Source: Chloroflexota bacterium (GTDB taxonomy: Bacteria; Chloroflexota; Limnocylindria; Limnocylindrales; CSP1-4). Taken from it: a DNA stretch of 19,994 nt. How positions within the stretch are numbered: the first letter of the stretch is position 1; each line of letters opens with the position of its first letter. Both the position numbers and the translations under genes were made by a program. Of this stretch, positions 14,826 through 19,994 are shown piece after piece. The stretch spans positions 1 through 19,994 of the forward strand of contig JACCYW010000006.1 of assembly GCA_013696275.1 (NCBI GenBank), given 5' to 3'. Under the pieces are notes generated by a model. It did not search any database. It was given only the letters and a program-made list of their open reading frames with translations, and was not told where the DNA came from.

Positions 14826-15446
14826 ATGGACGCCGAGACCGCCCTGCTCGGGGTCGCAGCGACTCTCGGCGCTTATCTCGTCGGCGCCATCCCATGGGGC
14901 ATCATCATCGCCCGGCTCGCGGCAGGGCCGGATCCCCGCACCATCGGCAGCGGCCGTACCGGCGGTGCCAACGTCATGCGCGCTCTGGGCCTGCGCTGGG
15001 CGCTGCTGGCGGGCGGCCTCGATCTGCTGAAGGGCACGCTCGCGGTGCTGCTCGCGCGGGCTATCGGCGCCGGGACGGGCTTCGAGATCCTCGCGGCGCT
15101 GGCGGCGATCCTCGGGCACAGCCGCTCGATCTTCATCGGCTTCGGGGGGGGCCGTGGAGTGGCACCGGCCGTCGGTAGCCTGATCGTGGTCGCGCCGGTC
15201 GTCACCCTGGTGACGCTGCCCGTCTATCTGGTCGTCATGCTATCGAGTGGTTACTCGTCGCTCGGATCGCTGACCGCTTCGGCGCTTGCGGGCGTGCTCG
15301 TCGTCGGGTTGGTCGTGGCGGGCCACCTCGCGCCCGTGTACGTCGGTTACGCAGTCGGCGGAGCCGGGCTCATCTGGCTCTTCCACCTCGATAACATCCA
15401 GCGCCTGCTCACGGGAGAGGAGCGTCGGATGAGCTTCCGCCGTTGA
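14826..15446 (+). CDS. plsY: Glycerol-3-phosphate acyltransferase PlsY (divergent)
   Basis: A 206-residue multi-spanning membrane protein, normal for PlsY, which transfers acyl groups from acyl-phosphate to the 1-position of G3P in the first step of phospholipid synthesis. The three family motifs are recognisable: IGSGRTGGANVMR (40-52; usual R-x-x-G-S-G-N-x-G-A-T-N), GHSRSIFIGFGGGRGVAP (97-114; usual G-H-x-F-P-x-F-x-x-F-x-G-G-K-G-V-A-T) and HLDNIQRLLTGEE (187-199; usual H-R-x-N-I-x-R-L-x-x-G-x-E). Three positions of the active-site loops differ: Asn to Arg at 44, Thr to Ala at 48 and Lys to Arg at 110. Hydrophobic segments fit five to seven helices. The start at ATG 14826 is fixed by the family N-terminus (LLGVAATLGAYLVGAIPWG). 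ATG 14821 is out of frame. The gene lies 54 nt after the reductase and shares its substrate with GlpK and GlpABC. Confidence 0.88.
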   Translation: MDAETALLGVAATLGAYLVGAIPWGIIIARLAAGPDPRTIGSGRTGGANVMRALGLRWALLAGGLDLLKGTLAVLLARAIGAGTGFEILAALAAILGHSRSIFIGFGGGRGVAPAVGSLIVVAPVVTLVTLPVYLVVMLSSGYSSLGSLTASALAGVLVVGLVVAGHLAPVYVGYAVGGAGLIWLFHLDNIQRLLTGEERRMSFRR

Positions 15447-15453
15447 GGCCCGT

Positions 15454-15482
15454 TTGCAGGAGCCGGCAACGCGGGATAGGCT
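15454..15482 (+). promoter_or_regulatory. Promoter of the GDF-repeat gene
   Basis: TTGCAG (15454-15459) and TAGGCT (15477-15482) are separated by exactly 17 nt, a good housekeeping-sigma promoter of the TTG-17-TAGGCT kind common in high-GC bacteria. Transcription would begin near 15489, giving a leader of about 50 nt before ATG 15538. It begins 8 nt after plsY ends. Confidence 0.65.
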
Positions 15483-15537
15483 GGCAGCGCGACGCAGGGA
15501 GCGAGATCCGCTCGCTGCTTTCGTCCAGGAGGTCGAA

Positions 15538-15828
15538 ATGCCACACAACGAGAAGACCACGGAGAGGGCGCATCCCGAGGCGGCGTCGAAGCGCGGGGAC
15601 TTCGGTCGGGGTCTGGAAGAGCACGGAGGCCGTGACGACGATGAAGAAGACCGCGGGGACTTCGCGGAGGGCCAGACGGTCCACCACGTCCCCCCGGACG
15701 CGCTTCCGGGCGACTTCGCGAGTGGCCAGGAAGTGAGTGCCCGGACCGGGCACGACGAGCATCGCGGCGACTTCGCCGAGGGGCAGGAGCTGGACCACGA
15801 CGCGGAGAGTTCAGCGGGCCGGCATTAG
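15538..15828 (+). CDS. Small acidic hydrophilic protein with four GDF-x-x-G repeats
   Basis: A 96-residue protein with no hydrophobic segment and many Asp, Glu, His and Gly residues, probably cytoplasmic and disordered. The start ATG 15538 is supported by AGGAGG 6 nt upstream. Four copies of a nine-residue motif occur about every 19 residues: RGDFGRGLE (19-27), RGDFAEGQT (39-47), PGDFASGQE (57-65) and RGDFAEGQE (76-84), separated by charged spacers rich in Asp/Glu/His. Short proteins with repeated 'D-F-A-x-G' motifs occur, as I recall, in Chloroflexota and Actinobacteria without assigned function. Its own promoter suggests independent, perhaps stress- or stationary-phase, expression, but that is guesswork. 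It could be a scaffold, a metal or polyphosphate binder, or a small desiccation-type protein. It converges on mmsA. Confidence 0.8.
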   Translation: MPHNEKTTERAHPEAASKRGDFGRGLEEHGGRDDDEEDRGDFAEGQTVHHVPPDALPGDFASGQEVSARTGHDEHRGDFAEGQELDHDAESSAGRH

Positions 15829-15847
15829 TCTCCGCATCCACTGCACA

Positions 15848-15863
15848 GCCCCGTGACCGGGGC
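15848..15863. terminator. Hairpin between convergent genes
   Basis: GCCCCG-TGAC-CGGGGC forms a perfect 6-bp stem with a 4-nt loop, midway between the end of the GDF-repeat gene (15828) and the mmsA stop (15867, minus strand). It lacks a T-run on either side. Its position between converging genes fits a bidirectional terminator. Confidence 0.5.
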
Positions 15864-15866
15864 GCC

Positions 15867-17405
15867 CTAGCGCGTGCGCGGGAAGCCCAGGTCGACCCTG
15901 GAGGTGCCGGGGTCGGGCCAGCGACTGGTGACCACCTTGGCGCGCGTGTAGAACTGCACGCCCTCGGGCCCATACATATGCAGGTCGCCGAAAAGGGATT
16001 GCTTCCAGCCGCCGAAACTGTAGTAGGCGACCGGCACCGGGATGGGCACATTGATGCCGACCATGCCTGCCTGGACCTCGAACTGGAACTGACGGGCAGC
16101 ACCACCATCGCGCGTGAAGATGGCCGTCCCGTTGCCGTACGGGTTCTCGTTGACCAGCCGCACGGCGGCATCGTAGGTGGGCACACGGACCACCTCGAGC
16201 ACCGGACCGAAGATCTCGTTCTGATAGGAGTCCATTTCCGGCGTCACGTGGTCCAGCAGTGAGGCGCCCAGGAAGAAGCCATCGGCCTCGGCGTAGAGCT
16301 CGTGATCGCGCCCATCAGCGACCAGCTCAGCGCCCTGCTCGGTCGACCTGTCCAGGTAGGAAGCCACCTTGTCGCGGTGCTCCCGCGTCACCAGCGGGCC
16401 CATCTGAGCGGATGGTTCGCTGCCCGGACCGACTGTGATGCCTGGTAGCCGAGCACCGATCGCCTCCACCAGCGTGTCGGCCACGTCGCCCACGGCCACG
16501 ACCACTGAAACCGCCATGCACCGCTCTCCGGCCGATCCGTAGGCTGCGCTGACCGCGGCATCAGCAGCCATCTCCACGTCCGCGTCGGGCAGCACGACCA
16601 TGTGGTTCTTGGCCCCGCCGAGCGCCTGCACCCGCTTGCCGTTGCGCGTGCCGGTCTCGTAGATGTAGCGCGCGATGGGCGTCGAGCCGACGAAGCTGAC
16701 GGCCTTCACCTGGGGATGCTCCAGGATGGCGTCGACCGCCACCTTGTCGCCCTGGACGACGTTGAAGACACCATCGGGCAGCCCTGCCTCGGCCAGCAGC
16801 TGGGCCATCAGGATGGACGCCGAGGGGTCCTTCTCGGAGGGTTTCAGCACGAACGTGTTACCGCACGCGATGGCGTTGGCGAACATCCACATCGGGACCA
16901 TGGCCGGAAAGTTGAACGGGGTGATGCCGGCCGCCACGCCCAGTGGCTGGCGGATCTGGTAGACGTCCACGCCTGTGGAGGCCTGTTCGCTGTAGCCGCC
17001 CTTGAGGAGGTGCGGGATGCCACACGCGAACTCCAGGTTCTCCACCCCGCGCGCGACCTCTCCCAATGCATCCGAGGGCACCTTGCCGTGCTCGGCGGTC
17101 AGCAGTGCCGCCAGCTCCTGGCGATGAGCATCGACCAGGTTCCGGATGCGGAACATGATCTCCGTCCGGCGTGAGATGGAGGTGGCGCGCCACTCAGAAA
17201 AGGCGTCCGCGGCAGCGGCCACGGCCGCGCCGACCTCATCGACGGAGGCCAGGTCGACCCGCTTCGCCTGCCGGCCCGTGGCGGGGTCGTAGACCGGTCC
17301 GTACCGGCCCGATACACCTTCCACTAGGCGTCCGCCGATCCAGTGGTTGATGCTCGCGAGTCCCGCGATGTCGGAGCTGTGGGTCCGTTCGGCCAAGCCG
17401 GTCAT
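15867..17405 (-). CDS. mmsA: CoA-acylating methylmalonate-semialdehyde dehydrogenase
   Basis: A 512-residue aldehyde-dehydrogenase-fold enzyme that converts methylmalonate semialdehyde, CoA and NAD to propionyl-CoA, CO2 and NADH (or malonate semialdehyde to acetyl-CoA) in valine and inositol breakdown. It has the MSDH opening (INHWIGGRLVEG, 19-30), PFNFPAMVPMWMF (163-175) with the oxyanion Asn, and KPSEKDP for NAD binding (188-194). The FVGSTPIARYIYETG segment follows, then LGGAKNHMVV (262-271), in which the Glu general base of ordinary ALDHs is Asn as expected for MSDH, and the catalytic Cys296 in SAGERCMAVS. The end (YSFGGWKQSLFGDLHMYG, then FYTRAK) is also diagnostic. ATG 17405 follows GGGAGGAG by 2 nt. 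The gene lies about 100 nt after the lipoprotein gene, behind a hairpin, so it may have its own promoter; a TATCGT in the gap is the only -10-like element I see. Confidence 0.96.
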   Translation of the reverse strand: MTGLAERTHSSDIAGLASINHWIGGRLVEGVSGRYGPVYDPATGRQAKRVDLASVDEVGAAVAAAADAFSEWRATSISRRTEIMFRIRNLVDAHRQELAALLTAEHGKVPSDALGEVARGVENLEFACGIPHLLKGGYSEQASTGVDVYQIRQPLGVAAGITPFNFPAMVPMWMFANAIACGNTFVLKPSEKDPSASILMAQLLAEAGLPDGVFNVVQGDKVAVDAILEHPQVKAVSFVGSTPIARYIYETGTRNGKRVQALGGAKNHMVVLPDADVEMAADAAVSAAYGSAGERCMAVSVVVAVGDVADTLVEAIGARLPGITVGPGSEPSAQMGPLVTREHRDKVASYLDRSTEQGAELVADGRDHELYAEADGFFLGASLLDHVTPEMDSYQNEIFGPVLEVVRVPTYDAAVRLVNENPYGNGTAIFTRDGGAARQFQFEVQAGMVGINVPIPVPVAYYSFGGWKQSLFGDLHMYGPEGVQFYTRAKVVTSRWPDPGTSRVDLGFPRTR

Positions 17406-17474
17406 CTCTCCTCCCTCGTGGCAGCGATCACTACGGTGGCCACGATATACCCGCCTCTCGCTGAGGTCGGGATA

Positions 17475-17490
17475 CGCCCGCCGCCGGGCG
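17475..17490 (-). terminator. Hairpin after the propeller lipoprotein gene
   Basis: CGCCCG-CCGC-CGGGCG (plus-strand reading) is a perfect 6-bp stem with a 4-nt loop, 15 nt beyond the stop of the minus-strand lipoprotein gene and 70 nt before mmsA. No T-run follows. It probably ends or stabilises the upstream transcript. Confidence 0.45.
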
Positions 17491-17505
17491 CTGAAGTGGC
17501 CGGCA

Positions 17506-18666
17506 TCAGGGTCCGACCGCGGTCGGGCTGGTCCACACGGCCGGGGCGCTCCCTGCCGCCGTCTCCACCGCGCCGACCGCGACCAGTCGACCGTTCTCTC
17601 CGGCAACGACGGCCGACATGGTGCCCCGTGGCCCGGGCACGATCCTTGCCCAGTCGGCGCCAGGGGCGGCGTACCAGGTGGACGCTGACCGGCGCTGCCG
17701 GCCAACGGCGACGAAGCCATCGGTGGTCGCTGTCAAGTCCTCGATGGAGCCGCCGGTAAAGGAAGGGCTGGAGACGACCTCCCATTCCGCGCCGTCGGGT
17801 GAGGTCATCACCAGCGCCAGGGGTCGCCCTGTGTCGGCATCGGTCGAGCTGCCGGCCGCGACCAGCCCGTCCGTACCGGCCGTCACCGCCGACAGGGAGA
17901 CGACCGGCACGGGCACGACCACGCGCACCCAAGTCCGGCCGTCGAGTGAGACCAGGATGTCCGGCTCCTTGGCCTGATCGTCGGTGCTGGAACCGACCGC
18001 CACCAGCACCGAACCGCTGGCTGTGACGTCGCTCAAGAAGGCAGCTCCGAGCTCCACATCCAGGGCCACCCGCTCCCACTCATCACCAACCGCGGACACC
18101 CAGATCTGGGGGGCTGTGCAGCCGCGCTCGGAATCGCAGCCGACGGCCACCAGACCGCCGGCCCAGCTTGTGACCCCGGTCATCGCAGCCCCAGCGAACG
18201 ACTCCTGATCCTCCACCCGACTCCAGCCCGACCCATCCACAGAGCTCCATACCGCGGCTCGGTCGGGGCAGCACTCGTTGCCGACCGCCACGAACCCCTG
18301 GCCGGCGCGAGCGACCGCATAGATCTGTCCGCGGCTCGCGACTCCCTCGAGTCCCACACGCTCCCAGTCGGCACCGTCGACCGACGCCCAGATGGCAGCG
18401 TCCGGGACCTGGAGCGCCTCCGTGAAGCCACCACCGACGGCCACGAAACCAGGACCGCCGGCGATGACGTCGTTGACCACACCCTGGTCGAGTGCCAGGT
18501 CGACATCCTCCACGAGCGACCAGGAAGGCGGTTCCGGCGATCCACGCCCAGGTGAGCCGCCCGACGGATCCGCCGGCAGGAGGGAATCAGCGGCGAACGA
18601 CTCGCCACCCGCAGAGGGCTCAACTACCGCGATCGGGACGCTCCTCTCAGGCGGCCCGGTGGTCAC
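17506..18666 (-). CDS. Predicted seven-bladed Asp-box propeller lipoprotein
   Basis: 386 residues from the first in-frame GTG (18666), but the real protein almost certainly starts further upstream. The same frame continues back through a lipoprotein signal, PGTLLALALGLVAC, with a perfect L-V-A-C lipobox (Cys codon at 18679-18681) and an Arg-rich n-region, to about 18774. That extension has no ATG, GTG or TTG. The mature part has an acidic/Pro linker (about 10-48), then seven repeats of a strand 'G-[FL]-V-A-V-G' at residues 74, 125, 171, 221, 268, 318 and 361. Most are followed by a strand and an S-x-D-G-x-x-W turn (for example SVDGADW, SVDGSGW, SLDGRTW, SPDGAEW). The spacing of 43-51 residues and the Asp-box motif predict a seven-bladed beta-propeller of the sialidase/BNR or sortilin kind on the outside of the membrane. 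No enzymatic motif is seen; binding or scaffolding is the likely role. It follows the Lgt-like gene closely. Confidence 0.8.
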   Translation of the reverse strand: MTTGPPERSVPIAVVEPSAGGESFAADSLLPADPSGGSPGRGSPEPPSWSLVEDVDLALDQGVVNDVIAGGPGFVAVGGGFTEALQVPDAAIWASVDGADWERVGLEGVASRGQIYAVARAGQGFVAVGNECCPDRAAVWSSVDGSGWSRVEDQESFAGAAMTGVTSWAGGLVAVGCDSERGCTAPQIWVSAVGDEWERVALDVELGAAFLSDVTASGSVLVAVGSSTDDQAKEPDILVSLDGRTWVRVVVPVPVVSLSAVTAGTDGLVAAGSSTDADTGRPLALVMTSPDGAEWEVVSSPSFTGGSIEDLTATTDGFVAVGRQRRSASTWYAAPGADWARIVPGPRGTMSAVVAGENGRLVAVGAVETAAGSAPAVWTSPTAVGP

Positions 18667-18818
18667 TGAGGCGCCATCGCACGCGACAAGCCCGAGCGCC
18701 AGCGCGAGGAGGGTGCCAGGTACCGACTGGCGACGCCTAGTAACGTCCCGACTCCCGATGGAGCAAGCTTTTCCTCACTAGCAGCGTCCCTGGGAACCGG
18801 TGTACCTCGTAGGATCCT

Positions 18819-19706
18819 TCATGGCGCCCAGTCCTTGGGCGAGGATCCCCATCGTACCGTCCGGATGATGACGATGGTCGTGATGGCGAGGACGACCGCA
18901 GACGATACTCCCTCCCCGCCTAACGGGCCGATGACCGGCTCGTCCCGCCAGGAAAGGCTGACGAGGGTACGCCCCGCGAGCCACCAACAGACGGCGTAGG
19001 CCAGGAGACGAGCGCCCATCCCGACGCTTCCTCTGCGGACCAGCCAGCTTCCGCACAGGAAGCCCATCAGGACCCAGACACCCTCGTAGATCTGGGCCGG
19101 ATGCGCCGGCACCGCTGGGTCGCTGGAGAGCCATGGCCCGGCACCCCCGAATGACACTGCCCACGCCGCTTCGGACGGTCCTCCCTGGCCGCCGCCCGCC
19201 AGGGCCAGGGAGAGCTTGCCAAGGCCGATGAGGAGGAGAAGTGGCAGCGCCCCGGCTGCTGCCCAACGCCGCGGGGAGTGGCCAAGCAGCAGACAGACGT
19301 AGGCCCCGAAGAAGGCGCCCCCAAGGACGGCACCCACCAGCGATAGGCTCCCGCGCGACAGGTCGAACAAGGCGCCTGGATCGAGAAGGTAGGCGTCGGC
19401 GTAGGCGAGGCCGTGGAAGATGCGGCCTCCGACCACCGCGCCCGGCACGACGCCCAGCACGACGTAGCCCAGATCGGAGATGGGGACGGCCCGCTGACCA
19501 GCCAGCAGACGCGCCCAGAGCCCAAGGGCGAGAGCGATCGAAAGAGCCAGCCCGACGGCCTCCCAGCGCAGGCTGATCGGCCCGACCTGAACCTGGGGCT
19601 CGAAGACGACCCGGATGACGCCCGTGATGGCCCCTATCGAGGACCTGCCGGGACATCCACTTGTCGCGCATCCTTGGGCGCCGCCGGAGGCCCTTCCCCG
19701 CGCCAT
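18819..19706 (-). CDS. Lgt-like membrane protein lacking usual Lgt catalytic motifs
   Basis: A multi-helix membrane protein related to prolipoprotein diacylglyceryl transferase. Family similarity starts at about 19616 (IRVVFEPQVQVGPISLRW; Lgt usually has 'x-I-R-I-x-x-x-P-x-x-x-x-G-P-L-x-L-R-W-Y-G'). It includes VVPGAVVGGRIFHGL, SLSLVGAVLGGAFFGAY and HPAQIYEGVWVLMGF, then RTLVSLSWRDEPVIG. The catalytic landmarks are altered. The Lgt loop 'G-[LG]-x-x-H-G-x-x-x-G-G' has lost its His (SLSLVGAVLGG), and 'G-R-x-G-N-F-x-N-x-E-x-x-G' reads GLGKLSLALAGGGQGG without Asn or Glu. The protein is probably not a working Lgt, though it may keep a lipid-binding role. The start is a problem. ATG 19706 is the nearest canonical in-frame start but adds about 30 non-homologous residues and overlaps the MFS gene by 73 nt. 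An ATA at 19637 overlaps the MFS stop, and an ATC at 19628 follows AGGGG. Stop at 18819. Confidence 0.7.
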   Translation of the reverse strand: MARGRASGGAQGCATSGCPGRSSIGAITGVIRVVFEPQVQVGPISLRWEAVGLALSIALALGLWARLLAGQRAVPISDLGYVVLGVVPGAVVGGRIFHGLAYADAYLLDPGALFDLSRGSLSLVGAVLGGAFFGAYVCLLLGHSPRRWAAAGALPLLLLIGLGKLSLALAGGGQGGPSEAAWAVSFGGAGPWLSSDPAVPAHPAQIYEGVWVLMGFLCGSWLVRRGSVGMGARLLAYAVCWWLAGRTLVSLSWRDEPVIGPLGGEGVSSAVVLAITTIVIIRTVRWGSSPKDWAP

Positions 19707-19994
19707 GCGGAGGCCCTGTCCGGCGGCAGTCGCGATAGCGCGGCAGCGGCCGTGAGCACGGCCAGGACCCCGCCCGTCGCGAGCGCCACGGCCACCCCTG
19801 CCGCGTTCGCGAGAGTACCTGCGAAGAGACCGCCGATCGGTGATGAACCAGCGAACACGGTGGTGTAAACGCTCATCACTCGGCCGCGCAGCACATCCGG
19901 CGATCGCAACTGGATGAGGGTATTGGTCGTGGCGGCCATCGCCATGAGGCCCCATCCGGCAAACGCCATGAGGACCATGCTCAACGGCAGCCAG
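19634..19994 (-). CDS. MFS transporter of the MFS_3/EntS type, C-terminal part
   Basis: The gene enters from the right edge of the window, so only the last 119 residues or so are visible. SMVLMAFAGWGLMAMAATTN is a membrane helix. It is followed by the loop NTLIQLRSPDVLRGRVMSVY, the hallmark between helices of the MFS_3 family ('N-T-x-x-Q-x-x-x-P-d-x-L-R-G-R-V-x-S'), then GSSPIGGLFAGTLANAAGV and a last helix (VAVALATGGVLAVLTAAAAL). The hydrophilic tail (RLPPDRASAWRGEGPPAAPK) ends at TAG 19634-19636. Relatives export siderophores, macrolides or other small molecules; the substrate cannot be told from this part. The stop codon touches the Lgt-like frame, so the two genes are probably cotranscribed. 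Confidence 0.88.
   Translation of the reverse strand, partial: WLPLSMVLMAFAGWGLMAMAATTNTLIQLRSPDVLRGRVMSVYTTVFAGSSPIGGLFAGTLANAAGVAVALATGGVLAVLTAAAALSRLPPDRASAWRGEGPPAAPKDARQVDVPAGPR

Noticed and set aside
15592..15790. The GDF repeats as a CRISPR-like or minisatellite DNA array
   Set aside because: The repeats are conserved at the protein level with varied codons and spacing of 18-20 codons, so they are peptide motifs in a coding gene.
18778..19671. An alternative minus-strand frame over the Lgt-like gene starting at ATG 19671
   Set aside because: Its translation is Arg/Gly-rich without membrane segments, while the neighbouring frame carries the Lgt-family segments and helices.

Overview
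The window is GC-rich bacterial DNA with strong G/C preference at third codon positions. It uses GTG starts freely, has short or overlapping gene junctions, and shows one apparently leaderless promoter. The gene styles suggest a Chloroflexota bacterium (Limnocylindria/Ellin6529-like) or, less likely, a high-GC actinobacterial relative. That placement is inference from gene style only; no rRNA or other marker is present.

Left flank (about 1-2640): a gene graveyard. Three gene remnants can be recognised by reading across frames: a frameshifted secreted lipoprotein (minus strand, running off the left edge), an XRE-type HTH protein carrying an in-frame TAA and at least one frameshift (minus), and a fragment of a MalF/UgpA-type sugar ABC permease in two frames (plus). 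Between them lie a near-identical 28-nt repeat pair, a 25-bp-period tandem repeat and a short open frame of unknown origin.

Centre (2868-14771): one long plus-strand glycerol/dihydroxyacetone operon, glpF-dhaK-dhaL-glpK-dhaM-ptsHI-glpA-glpB-glpC and a PanE/ApbA-like reductase. Glycerol enters through GlpF. GlpK makes glycerol-3-phosphate (G3P), which GlpABC oxidises to dihydroxyacetone phosphate (DHAP). DhaK-DhaL phosphorylates dihydroxyacetone to the same DHAP, using PEP-derived phosphate relayed by an HPr-EI fusion protein and a single-domain DhaM. No sugar permease (EIIB/EIIC) is seen, so this looks like a PTS relay dedicated to dihydroxyacetone. Several junctions overlap (glpA/glpB, glpB/glpC, glpC/reductase), indicating translational coupling. 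plsY (14826-15446), which sends G3P into phospholipid synthesis, follows with its own TATACT element placed for a leaderless start.

Right flank: a small acidic protein with four GDF-x-x-G repeats (15538-15828) behind a clear TTGCAG-17-TAGGCT promoter. It converges on a minus-strand run, read right to left: an MFS exporter (cut by the window edge), an Lgt-like membrane protein lacking the usual Lgt catalytic motifs, a predicted seven-bladed Asp-box propeller lipoprotein, and mmsA (CoA-acylating methylmalonate-semialdehyde dehydrogenase). Neither the Lgt-like gene nor the lipoprotein gene has a conventional start codon where its protein should begin. That points to unusual initiation, decay or sequence error.
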